A stretch of DNA of 64,000 nucleotides from Halichoerus grypus (taxonomy: Eukaryota > Chordata > Mammalia > Carnivora > Phocidae), in assembly GCF_964656455.1 (NCBI RefSeq), contig NC_135717.1, positions 149,347,793 to 149,411,792 of the forward strand. Reading direction: 5' to 3'. Positions 34,986 to 45,525 of this stretch are shown piece by piece. Under the pieces are notes generated by a model, which had not been told where the DNA came from, did no database searches, and saw nothing but the letters and a program-made list of their open reading frames with translations. Made by a program: the position numbers and the translations under genes. Every line of letters starts with the position of its first letter. Positions within the stretch are counted from its first letter, which is position 1.

Positions 34986-35439
34986 TAAAATAAATTTAAA
35001 TTATGCTTCTAAATTCCACTAACAAGAAAAAAGACTAGAGATATTTTCTAGGAAATGCAAAGTGATTGGTACTGTCTGAAATGAATATTAAACATTTTGG
35101 TATCAAATTTCTAAGTACATCTTTTGAGAAAAATTGTTGTGAAATAACCCACATGTACCATGATATAAACTTCTTTTAGCACTCAACCAATCAGGAAACA
35201 TTTTACAGTTGTAGATGAAAGTGTCCAATTGCTGGCAAATAATACTTTCAACATGGTATAAGCCTTGGAAAAAATTACAACAAAATGAGTAGGAATGCAT
35301 CTGAACTTTGGCTTCTCCACGAAGCTTTGGAAAGTGTGTTAATTCCTCAAGAATGCCAGCCTAAAATATAATTAATGGAAGTGTGGGTTTACATGTGGGT
35401 GGGGAAGGGGGAGAAAATGCAGGAGGGTAAATGCTGAGT

Positions 35440-36290
35440 TGCCTTTCAGAAACAAGACAGTCTATTGGAAGAACACTGACTTGGGTTTGGAATAAAACAA
35501 TTTTGGGATTTGAGTCCATTCTTCACTACTTACTATGTGTCCTTGCAAGTCTTTTATCTCAGTCTTTGATCTTCATTCTTCTCTGTAAAATGTGGGTAAT
35601 AACTGTGGAGGGCAAATTAATGACCAACCCCCCACCCCTCTCCAAAATGTCCATGTCCTAATCCCTGGAACCTGTCTATCTGTTACCTTACATGATAAAA
35701 AGGGCTTTGCAGATGTGATTAAAGATATGCACCTTGAGATGGGGAGATTCTCCTGGGTTATTCAAGTGGGCCCAATCTAATCACATATACCATTAAAGCA
35801 GAAAACTTTCCCTGGCTGAAACCAGAAAAATGACAGATGAGGCAGGAGGAAATATGAGAGGGGACTCACCCTAATGTTGCTGGCTGTGAGGAGGGGAGAG
35901 GCATGAACCAAGGAATGGGGCAGCCTACAGAAGCTGGAACGGCTCTCCGATGACAGCCAGCAAGGAGATGGGGACCTTAGTCCTACAACTGCAAGGAACT
36001 AAAATCTGCCAACAACCCAAATAAGCAAGGAAACTGAGTCTCCCCCAAAGCCTCCAGAAAGAAACACAGCCCTGCTAACAGGTTTGTTTAGCCTGATGAA
36101 ACCCTTGTTGGATTTCTGCCAACTGTAAGATAATAACTTTGTGTTGTTTAATTCACTAAATATGTGGCCATTTGTTATGCAAACTTAGAAAAGTAATACA
36201 ACAATACTATTGCAGCTACCTCACAGGGCTGTTGTGTGATCACATGTATAAAAATGCATTGTACATTGTAAAGCGGCACACACAGTCTCA
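35440..36290 (+). repeat. MIR SINE split by an LTR
   Basis: The left part (35,440-35,603) has acttgggtttggaataaaac, gtccattcttcactacttac and ttctctgtaaaatgtgggta. The right part (36,201-36,290) has ctattgcagctacctcacag then ggctgttgtgtgatcacatg. These are consecutive in MIR, so the LTR at 35,604-36,200 interrupted it. Confidence 0.8.
35604..36200 (+). mobile_element. Old LTR (ERVL/MaLR-type), solo
   Basis: It starts tgtggagggcaaattaatga, passes gtcctaatccctggaacctg, gggctttgcagatgtgatta, attcaagtgggcccaatcta, ccaaggaatggggcagccta and ctccagaaagaaacacagcc, and ends gtaagataataactttgtgt ... aagtaataca. Within placental repeats this is an LTR. There is no internal coding region. The flanking 5-mers do not match, so the exact ends are uncertain by a few bases. 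Confidence 0.75.
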
Positions 36291-36359
36291 CTGTTCTCAG
36301 TGATGTTTTCAGCATCATCGGGCTCTATCCTGCTTTTGAATTGCCAAGCTTAAAAATGC

Positions 36360-36480
36360 CAGTCTTCAAAAATAATAGCTACCATTTACTGAGCATCTAT
36401 TATGTGCAAGATAATCAACATGTGTGATATAATTTCACCTGTAACCTCACCCTATGAGATAGAAAGCATCACACTATTTT
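36360..36480 (-). repeat. MIR fragment, antisense
   Basis: aataatagctaccatttact then gagcatctattatgtgcaag is a textbook antisense MIR opening. The rest is truncated. Confidence 0.85.
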
Positions 36481-37733
36481 ATATACATGGGGCCTGACCA
36501 GAAATGGACCCTGTTGGATTTTGTAAGATTTACATTTCTCTTTTTGATTTTTTAAAGTTAAAACATTTTTTTTTAATTTAGGTATAATTGGCATATAACC
36601 TTATGTTAGTTTCAGGTAAGATTTATATTTCTAAGGGTTTATCTGCTCTCAGGAAAAAGTCAAGGTGGGAAAAGTTTAGAAATATAGTTCCAGGGGCAAA
36701 GTACAAGGAGAAAATGATTATAAGTTTTTCTTTGCTCTTTTTTGATCACTAAAGAAGAAAATTAAAATGGAAGTTATCAGAGAGCAAGAGATGCAGCACT
36801 TGAAAGTGATTAAATGTGAGCTCCTTTCCAGAGTGGTGTTCGTGAGAATATACAGTTTACCTTTGGATCCTGGCTTGGAAGATCCCTCCTGCTGGACTGT
36901 GGGCTGTGATGAGACACAGGTCCCAGCGAGCTGCCTGTCACATGCACACTCTGGGTGAGGAGAGAAGTTAAAGAAGAATGCTCAGTTTGAAAATGAGGCT
37001 TAAGGTATAAGGCTTTGAGTCCTGAAATCCCAAACGTATCTCCACGAAGAAAATGTCCTTTGAAAATCAATTGAAGATGTTCAGTCCCACGCTTGGAGAT
37101 ATTCTTACAAACTGCTGCAGACTTCAGTGATGTTCTTTCATCTAGTCAGGAAAAAAAAAAACCCATCATTTTTTTTTGATAGAGAATGCTGGAAATGGCG
37201 GGTCATAGGAAGGTAAGCAAATAGAGAAGGTAAGCAAATAGCCTGGGTTACTTAATGATTTGGGTGCTATTTTCCACATTTAAAGGATGATGTCAGTGGG
37301 CATGTGCTCTGAATTTTTTAGTAATTATTTGAGTCTCCACATTCTTGTTCCTCAATTCTCTTTCTGATACAATGTGTTTGTGTTAAGTTTGGGGCTGTAG
37401 ATTGTGGCCTTGGAAAAAAATTGCCAGACGAAGTTAAAGAAAACACACCCATACACTCATGACCTTAGTTCCAGGGCTGGCCTGAGCGAAAGCTGTGAAG
37501 TAGGCAGATTTCCTTTTTCCTAGGACTTTGCACTTCCCTATTCTTAGCTCTTTCCTCCATCTCAAAATCTTCTACTCTCAGATCCCCAAATACTCTATGT
37601 TACCCTCTCCCTTAACAATATTTAATATTGACTAAATATTAAATATAACACTAAATATTAACTAAAATAAATATAAAATATTAAAAAATGATTTACCCTG
37701 TATCATTGACACGCCTAAGGGTAGTTGCATTTT
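36481..37733. other. Mostly unique DNA
   Basis: 36,560-36,620 (ttaggtataattggcatata ... gttagtttcaggt) is a short antisense L1 3' UTR piece. 37,209-37,243 holds a duplicated aaggtaagcaaatag. 37,618-37,690 is AT-only and repeats actaaatatta. No gene is seen; the two opposed frames at 36,767-37,070 are mutual shadows. Confidence 0.5.
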
Positions 37734-37734
37734 A

Positions 37735-37956
37735 TTTTTTTAAAGATCTATTTATTTTTCCTAAAGAGAGAGAGAGAGAGAGAGAGCGCACGTGCGCTCG
37801 GGCACAAGCGGGGGGGTGGACGGGGTGGGGAGGGAGAGGGAGAAGAAGACCCCCCACTGAGCGTGGAGCCTGACATGGGGCTCAATCCGAGAACCCTGGG
37901 ATCATGACCTGAGCCGAAGGCAGATGCTTAACCGACTGAGCCACCCAGGCGCCTGG
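37735..37956 (-). mobile_element. Can-SINE with GC-rich, palindromic middle
   Basis: It runs from taaagatctatttatttttc to gagccacccaggcgcctggg. The TSD gtagttgcatttta (37,721-37,734) versus gtggtggcatttta (37,957-37,970) has two mismatches. The tract after the (GA)n is altered to a 16-bp palindrome (37,784-37,799) followed by a long G-rich run (37,810-37,840). Confidence 0.95.
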
Positions 37957-38137
37957 GTGGTGGCATTTTAACGGAGACCTTGTTAGGTGTGGTTATTTCA
38001 AAGGCTGGGATTTTTAATGGTAACACGGCAGAATTTATGGGTAACGATGCCTTCTTGGAGCTTCTCAAAACAACATCAGTTAGTAAGCAGTTGCCTCTTT
38101 CAGCTCGATATTTTTCCTTTCGCAGCCCTGTCACCCA

Positions 38138-38155
38138 TAGCCGCGGGCGCGGCTA
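38138..38155. other. Short CpG-rich perfect inverted repeat
   Basis: The sequence tagccgcgggcgcggcta has 8-base arms around gg. It contains four CpGs in 12 bases within CpG-poor surroundings. No repeat element was recognised here. Confidence 0.85.
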
Positions 38156-38159
38156 AGCT

Positions 38160-38732
38160 TGCTAGGTGCTGGTTGCCAGTTGTTCAATAGAATCCACCAA
38201 TACTTGGGATACTCTAGTTATAATTACCATCTTACTAGGGCTGTGAGTAATAAAAACAGACATGATAAAACTGAAATTCATTAAACATTTAAATCCATAT
38301 TCACAGTTCATCCCACAAAGCTTACTCCAATTTAAAAAATACGGCAGAGACGCTATATGCTTCAGTCGCTATTTCCTGCAGAGGGTGGGTTATCTGACAC
38401 TGATTATAAGGCTGATGTTAAAGGCAGTGTTCAGTATACGCTTGTTGAATGAACCAATGCCTTAAACGACTGGGCGTCGTATGCTGCAATAGGACACACG
38501 GGAGGACCAAAGAAATGGTGCAAAATGCATAAATTGATGACTGATAGTGGTTGATGGAAGCCTAAAAGACACATGATTTTCTTTTGCAACTCTGGACTGG
38601 AAGAAAATGTTTGCCACGAGGGTAGAAGAGTTTGGAATGTTCTCTCTTACAGCTTGCTTCCCCCATGGCTTGCAGCTAACCACTCTCTCATAGGTCTGAG
38701 TTACATTTGGATTCTAAATGTTCATATGATAT
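38160..38732. other. Unique DNA, nothing recognised
   Basis: No gene or classifiable repeat. Several isolated CpGs remain (for example cgactgggcgtcgtatgctg near 38,467). Confidence 0.5.
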
Positions 38733-38926
38733 ATATTTTTTAAAGACTTTATTTATTTGACAGAGAGAGACACAGCGAGAGAGGAAACACAAGCAGGGGG
38801 AGTGGGAGAGGGAGAAGCAGGCTTCCCGCGGAGCAGGGAGCCCGATGCGGGGCTCGATCCCAGGACGCTGGGATCATGACCCGAGCCGAAGGCAGATTTT
38901 TAACGACTGAGCCACCCAGGTGCCCC
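38733..38926 (-). mobile_element. Can-SINE, acacagcgagag subfamily
   Basis: It runs from ttttaaagactttatttatt through gagagagacacagcgagaga and aagcaggcttcccgcggagc to ccacccaggtgcccc. The TSD tgttcatatgatat (38,719-38,732) versus tgttcatatgctat (38,927-38,940) has one mismatch. Confidence 0.97.
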
Positions 38927-38940
38927 TGTTCATATGCTAT

Positions 38941-39424
38941 TTTGAAACATCTCTGACTCCTGCACCCCAGGGAAGCCTGCAGAAGAGAGACTGGTGGGCC
39001 AGGGGCATGCTTTCTTTCTGTGCAGGGCAAATCGACAATTGCTTGCTTTTCCTGGGAAAGGAATTAATCTCTTATTACTATTGATGAGACAGAAATTTAG
39101 GATCCTGTTTTGGATCTACTAATATTTAACTGACCATGTCAATCCAATGTCAGTGCAATAGAAATATAATAAATAAGTTATAGAAATAGATATTTGGATT
39201 CTTTGGCTAGGGCACATTAAGAGGATCACAATCATGGCATCTGCACTATGCAGTTGTCAAAACCATAAATCTCATGGTCACTGTGAACCCCTCACACATA
39301 ATTCGTCACTTAAATCTTATCCAATTGACCTCCCCCACATATTCCTTGGGTATGGCCCTCTCTCTAGCCCCACTGCTAGTGGTCCAGGTGGAGTTCTCAT
39401 CATTTTTATTTTGTCTTTTGTTTT
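38941..39424. other. Unique DNA, nothing recognised
   Basis: Lies between a SINE and an ancient LINE-like repeat. No exon is supported. Confidence 0.5.
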
Positions 39425-40345
39425 GACATAATTCAGACTTAAAGAAAAATTGCAAAAAATAGTAAAAGAACTCCCACATACCCTTCACCCACATTGCCCA
39501 AATGTTAATGTTTTATGATAATTTTTCCTTCCTTTCTATGTATTTTTTTCTGAACTGTTTGAAAGCAGACATGAGGCATCTTTACCCCCCAATACCTCAT
39601 GGTATATTTTCTAAAGACAAGGGCTTTTTTATTACAGAACCACAGCCCAAGAATCAAAATCAGGTCAGTAACATTGATATAATACTGTTTTCTGATTTAA
39701 TATCTAGTTCAGATTTCACAAGTTTGTCCTATAATATGCTCATAGCAGAAGAAAATCCTGTATCACAAACAGCACACAGTTGTCCTGCCTCTCTAGCCAA
39801 CTTTCACCAGGACAATTCTTAGTCTTTCTTTGTCTTTCATGACATTTACATTTTTTTTTAAAGATTTTATTTATTTATTTGAGAGAGAGAATGAGATAGA
39901 GAGAGCATGAGAGGGGGGCAGGGTCAGAGGGAGAAGCAGACTCCCTGCTGAGCAGGGAGCCCGATGTGGGACTCGATCCCAGGACTCCAGGATTATGACC
40001 TGAGCCGAAGCAGTCGCTTAACCAACTGAGCCACCCAGGTGCCCGACATTTACATTTTTGATGTGGACAGGCCAATTATTTTGTAGACTGTCCCTCAGTT
40101 CAGGTTTGTCTGCTGATTTTTCACGATCAGATTCAGGTATGCATTTCCGGCGGGCATACAAGGATGCGATGCGTGTTCTTCACAGGGAATCATATAGGGG
40201 GGCACGTGCTGTCAGTCAGCCCCGCTACCGGTGATATCAACTGGATTACCTTGTCAAGGTGGAGTCTGCTAGTTTCTCTACTGTGAAATTATGATTTTTT
40301 CCCTTTGTCATTAATAAGTATCTCATGGGGAGGGCCTCGTCATTT
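39425..40345. repeat. Ancient LINE-like repeat, copy B, split by a SINE
   Basis: Left part: gaactcccacatacccttca, cccaaatgttaatgttttat, aaagcagacatgaggcatct, aaagacaagggcttttttat and cttagtctttctttgtcttt. Right part after the SINE: gacaggccaattattttgta, gactgtccctcagttcaggt, tcagattcaggtatgcattt, accttgtcaaggtggagtct and cattaataagtatctcatgg. It is the same old family as 17,035 and 53,985 and the best preserved of the three. Confidence 0.7.
39856..40044 (-). mobile_element. Young Can-SINE with perfect 15-bp TSD
   Basis: It runs from aaagattttatttatttatt through agaatgagatagagagagca and ctgagcagggagcccgatgt to ccacccaggtgccc. The TSD gacatttacattttt is perfect (39,841-39,855 and 40,045-40,059) and lies in the ancient LINE-like repeat. 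It is nearly the same sequence as 58,937-59,135. Confidence 0.98.
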
Positions 40346-40479
40346 TTCACCAGGATTCCATTGTAAGTCAGGGCTGGATATCTTCTGTTAACTCTGCCAC
40401 ATCCTCGGCTTGTCCTTCTCCATCCTGCTTTATGGCCTACAAAATTGACTGGAATGGTCCAGGCCAAGCTGGTCCTCTG

Positions 40480-40815
40480 GTTTCTGGCTGGGTTTGCTCA
40501 ATGGGGAATCCTGCAGGAGATCTGAGAAGGTTGGAGGGCGAGGTCCAGGGACGTGTCCCCTTGGTTTCCTCCCCTACGACAGGTGCTGTTCCTTAATTCT
40601 AGGTCAGGGCATCTCTCAGACTGCAGCTCCGGGTTTTGTAAATGCACCCTTGTTGTCTCAAGCTGAGGGTGGAGCAAACATCCCTTGAGATGTCTCTACG
40701 TTTCCTACATTCTTCCCACACCTTTGTTTACTCTCCTCACCTTTTACAATTTGAAAGTGCCATCCATGGCCTACAAGGATCCTTGTGATGCAGTCTTCAA
40801 TTGCGCTGTCACCTC
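40480..40815 (+). repeat. Ancient repeat, unnamed, copy 1
   Basis: It reads ctggtttctggctgggtttg, ctcaatggggaatcctgcag, gagatctgagaaggttggag and later ccacacctttgtttactctc, then cttttacaatttgaaagtgc. It shares its order of blocks with 41,365-41,705. I recognise the type from placental genomes but not its name. Confidence 0.55.
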
Positions 40816-41364
40816 CTTTCTTTCCCATGCTCTCTCAGGTGCAGGTAGACTCAGTCCTGACTTGTCTTTATGTCCATCCTGACCCAGGAAGGATGGACAT
40901 TCAATGCCAAAGACATCAGTGGATTCGATGTAGAATGAGCTTTTCTGCTCTGTAGGCAGCCCTCCAGCATGCCTGGAGACTTCTCCTTACTCCCACGCCC
41001 CTGGCATAAATTGTGCCAGCATACTTCTGCCTTGGTTTTCTGCTTCACATCCTGACTGCCTATGGGGGTGGAGTCCTCCTCTGACCTTTTTTTTTTTTCC
41101 CTCTTCTCTCTCTCTTTCTTTTTTTTTTGGACTCAGGCTCCAGTATCCTATTTCACTTGGCTGACACCTTTCTCCAGAATTTGGACCCTCATCCCCAGAC
41201 TCCCACATATTTTGGGGGATGCTGTTTGAAATAGAATGCCCTCCGAGGTGTGCTGTCATTCTTCTGTTTGCCCTGCCAGACCCCTCTTCACCCTTTTCCA
41301 CTTTGAATCTCTCTCCCTCCCCCACTTCCATACTGACTTATGTAGACCCACTGATCCTTGTCTT

Positions 41365-41705
41365 CCAACTTCTAGCCGGGTTTGGCCAAAGGGGGAGCCC
41401 TGGTAGGAGATCCCAGGGAGTGACTGGATGAGATGGGGCAGTTATGTTACCAATTCCTTCCCTCTGGGGTTACCTCTAGCTGTCTACTTCCTTCCACCGA
41501 AGGTCAGAGACCTTCTCCAGGTGTCTTCTGCTTCCGGATTCCACAAACTGCTCCCACTCCTCACCCTTTCTGGCCTATGATGGTTACAGCCTAGCTGGGT
41601 ATTGGGGTATTGCATTTTCCCTTGTGATTTAGTCCTACACCTTTAGAATAGTCCCTTTATCAAACCTTCTTGAATTATCCCGAGTATGACGGATGATTCC
41701 TCCTG
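41365..41705 (+). repeat. Ancient repeat, unnamed, copy 2
   Basis: It reads cttctagccgggtttggcca, aagggggagccctggtagga, gatcccagggagtgactgga, ccaccgaaggtcagagacct, gtcctacacctttagaatag, tccctttatcaaaccttctt and ctcctggaccctgaccgatg. It is homologous to copy 1 in the same orientation, about 0.9 kb apart. Confidence 0.6.
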
Positions 41706-42240
41706 GACCCTGACCGATGCAGGTTCTATGGTGACAGACCCATCTGTCTCAGCCGATCACCTACTGCCTAAAACCTCATTTTGCCAGACTTTACCTTCTC
41801 AGTGGGTCTCAGATACTGATGACGCTGCAGCCAAGCACGAGGATCACTGTGCCCTTTTGGACTGGTCATTGACTGTAGACTACCTCCTTGGGCACCCAGT
41901 CCTATAGTTGGGTCAGTTTCTCCCAGCTTTGTCCCTGCCCAGTCCTGGCTTCATTCCCCTGATCATTTACTCACACGTTGAAATATCAGTGTGCCTTGCA
42001 GCAGAAGCAACACTTGCCCAAGTGAAAACACTAGTGTCCCCATCTGTAAGCTGCATGAGACAGACTTTTAGTCTGGACCCACCCCTTCTGAAGGTAGGTC
42101 AGACCCCAGAAAAGTAGTCTTCTAATCCAGTTCTCCTGTGGATGCAAAGATGTGTCTAAAATATTTATTAATAAACCATGAAGGACATGCTTGCGTTATG
42201 ATTCTATAATATAGTTTGCTGATTTAAATTGGTGGTTTAG
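41706..42240. other. Unique DNA, nothing recognised
   Basis: Two consecutive open frames (41,686-41,907 and 41,908-42,117) lack domains and splice context. No repeat was named. Confidence 0.45.
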
Positions 42241-42431
42241 GGATGCCTGAGTGGCTCAGTCGGTTAAGCTGAATGCCTTCAGCTCAGGTCATGATCCCAG
42301 GGTCCTGGGATTGAGTCCCACATGGGGCTCCTTGCTCAGCGGGGAGCCTGTTTCTCCCTCTCCTTCTGCCTACAGCTCCCCCTGCTTGTGCTCTCTCTCT
42401 GACAAGTAAATAAAATCAAAAATAAATAAAT
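42241..42431 (+). mobile_element. Can-SINE with perfect 15-bp TSD
   Basis: It has the head ggatgcctgagtggctcagt, a small insertion in the usual ttaagcatctgcc (now ttaagctgaatgcc), and the tail aagtaaataaaatcaaaaat. The TSD aaattggtggtttag is perfect (42,226-42,240 and 42,432-42,446). Confidence 0.97.
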
Positions 42432-42446
42432 AAATTGGTGGTTTAG

Positions 42447-43390
42447 ATATTAAAAAATTAGTACAAATGAGCTTCATTCTGCTAGGATTTACTGTCAAGA
42501 AAATCCTGTACTTACTTGATAACCTTATACATCTCTCCACCTATGAATATATTTGAAAGTGTTTAAAAAATTAAGCTAATAGATTACTAGTCATGTTTTA
42601 ATGTTTTTAGTTTACTGTTATTTTTAGGATAATAACATTTTCACATAACCCAGAAATGTATCTTTGTGCGTATCTTAAATTGTGCCAAGTACAAAGGATA
42701 GTTTTTAGTGAAATGTCCTAAATTACATTGTTACTTCGAAGCATTTTTGGTTCAGATTGTATCTCAAAATCATTACTTTTAGAGTTTTCCAGTCTGTTCC
42801 TTTAATAGTGTATTACCTTCTTTGTTGGTAATGTGTAACTGTATACCTTTTAGTGGATTATTACCCACCATGACATTTTGGATTTGCTACTTGTACTCAG
42901 TTTTTAGTTGGTAGGTTCATGATTTGATAGGCTTTGCTATTTGTCTTATGTTAAATGACTGATGGTCTTAGTCCAATTCTCAATGTGCTTGTGTTTATTT
43001 CTGTTGAAGTTGGCATTAATAGGTCTTCTCAGCAAAGATGCCAAGGACTGACCGGGAATAGACTCTAAATTAATTTTCAGCTTTTAGATGTTCTGTCTAG
43101 GTCAGGATTGAGGCCAACTAGTAGCACAATGTACTGGAACAAAACTGTCACTGCTGTGCTTCCCCGAGTCTGTGGAATTGAAAAAACCATCAACACCCAT
43201 GAAAGATGTTAAATAAAGTCATTAGTTGGAAAGCAAGCAACATCTGGGATCTGACTTAGAATGTTTTAAGGCCCAAAGCACTTAAAGTAAAGATAGATAT
43301 AGGATGAATTTTCAGTAGCTTTTATAAGCAATTGTGTGGAGTTGTGATTATGGCCAGTGCTCTAATATTGAGAGGTGAGCTGTATTGCCC
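42447..43390. other. Unique AT-rich DNA, nothing recognised
   Basis: No gene, RNA gene or classifiable repeat. Confidence 0.5.
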
Positions 43391-43394
43391 CCCA

Positions 43395-43700
43395 CCCCCC
43401 ACTTTACTGATGAATAATGGACAAATATAATTGTATATACTTACAGTGTATAATGTGATGATTTGATATACATATATATTGTGGAACGCTTCTCAACATC
43501 AAGATAATTTAACACATCCCTCACCTCACATAGTTAACTCTTTTTTTAATGGGTGATGAGAACGATTAAGATCTACTCTCAGCAACTTTCAAGGCCACAA
43601 TACTGAATTATTAACTATAATCACCACGTTGTACGTTAGATCCTCAGAACTTATTCTTCTTATAATTGAAAGTTTGTCCCCTTTGACCTACATCTCTTTT
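43395..43700 (-). repeat. L1 3' UTR fragment (L1M type), antisense
   Basis: The order is caaatataattgtatatact, atgtgatgatttgatataca, cacatccctcacctcacata, aagatctactctcagcaact, atgttagatcctcagaact-like sequence and taattgaaagtttgtcccct. This is the reverse complement of an old placental L1 3' UTR. Confidence 0.85.
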
Positions 43701-45319
43701 TGTCTATGCTATTTGATTTACTGATTTGATTTATCTTTGCTATTTGGTCACTTACAAAGAGTAACTAGGAATAAAACATTTAGGAGAAGATCCTGAAATA
43801 AACTGATAAAATTAGTTTTTAGAAGTATCAGCTACATTATAATAGGTATACTAATTTTGCCCCAATTAATTCAAGAGCTGTATGCTTCCATTTACCATTT
43901 GAGGTAGAAGCATAGAATATTAGTGCTTCAAGGGACCCTAGAGATGATTCAACTCTGACTTATAGATTAGGAAAGTGCTTGGACAAGTCACAGCTTCACT
44001 AGGTCTCAATTTGCTAATAATACTATCCTATTTTTTAAAATGGCTGAATAAATGGATGTAGCAATTCTGCTTGCAGATATGTTTTTTAAATTGTTGGGAG
44101 TGGCAGTCTAATATTTTTATTAATTGTTTTACTTGAACAAGCTCTTGGTAATGAAGTAGAGGATAACTGGACAAATGTCAGGAGGCTGAAAGAGGTAGAA
44201 CTAATTAAAACAGAGTATTTTTTACATCCCTGCTGCCTGGGTTTTATTACAATTTCTGCTTCTCCACTGCTTGACTTCTTGTAGACTTGGGCTAGTTTAT
44301 TGCTCGCTCTTGACCTGGGAATCTATGCTGTTTACCTCTCTAGTGTTATACAATATAGAAGGCAAGTGGAAAAGTAAAAAGGAGCCTCCTGGCAAATGAG
44401 ATTTGGACTCCCCCAGACATCTTTATCTAGAGGTGCAAACCAACCTGCTAATGGAAACACCGAAAGTCCGGTGCCCACATCTTTGCTTCTAGATATAATA
44501 CGGCTGTGAAGTGGCAGGAGCAGGGAAAAGTATGAGTTCATTTACAGAAAACTCTCTTGATGTTCTGATATCTGAAAATTGAAAGCCAAAATTTTAACCC
44601 CCCAAAACGAGAATGCTCTCCTGATGCTAATGTTGAAGCCGGTTCCATTCGATCAGTCATATTCTCATAGAGGTGCACCCCTTCATCCATCAAAGATGAG
44701 ACAAACATAAGATGAGGCTATGACCTTCTGCAAAACAACTTCTGCCCAGATTGAATGCCTAGGTGACCAAGTGATAACATACTCATTCATGCACTGGGTA
44801 CATAGTGGGCCCAGTTGATAACTGAATTGAGAAACTGCATTGCTACTCTAACTTGGTCGCTGCTAAAGTAGGTTAATGGTTTACCTTAAGGCTAAACTCA
44901 ATTTAAATAAACATGAGAACCATAGCTGAAAATGTTTCCCAACTTCCAATAGTGACTTAACCTGACTAGAGTATCTGAGCCCCAGGTCTTTGTACCCTGC
45001 CTCATTTTTCTTATCAACCAGCTTTTAACACATGACAGTTGAAACACTGTGATATTGAAGTCAGGGGAAAACTGGTCCCCAGATACAGCTGAGTGTCCAT
45101 CCCGAGGCACCAGCTGACTGACCCCAGCATTAGGAAACACTGAATAATTTTCAGGCCTAAGGACAGGACACGTGGTTTGGGCCTTTGAACTTGATGTTTT
45201 TGTGTCAAATTTAGCTTTGGGATATACGCGAACTGCCATAACTAATAGCCTTAGTTTCTGAAAAAGTGGCTTTCAAGCAGGAGAATATCAATTACTAGTT
45301 AAGTAAAATTATATTACGA
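43701..45319. other. Mostly unique DNA
   Basis: At 43,890-43,990 gaatattagtgcttcaaggg and accctagagatgattcaac recall an L3/CR1-like or MIR-like end (weak). A 113-codon minus-strand frame is at 44,898-45,239; see findings. No other feature was recognised. Confidence 0.45.
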
Positions 45320-45525
45320 ATGCCTTGCATTTACAAAATGCTTTCCCATGCCTTGTCTTCTCAGACTCTTCTAATAATCCAGCAGGACAGGCCAGAAGAT
45401 ATTTTTATCCTATTTTACAGATGAAAAAACTGAGAGTTATAAAGGCTGAGCCATTTTCCCAGGGACAGAGCAGAGCTGATATCCGATCTTCTGGCTCCTA
45501 GTCCAGCGCCCTTCCATTATACCTC
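45320..45525 (-). repeat. MIR SINE, antisense
   Basis: The order is ccttgcatttacaaaatgct, tttatcctattttacagatg, aaaaaactgagagttataaa and atccgatcttctggctccta. The hallmark ttttacagatga is present. Confidence 0.85.
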
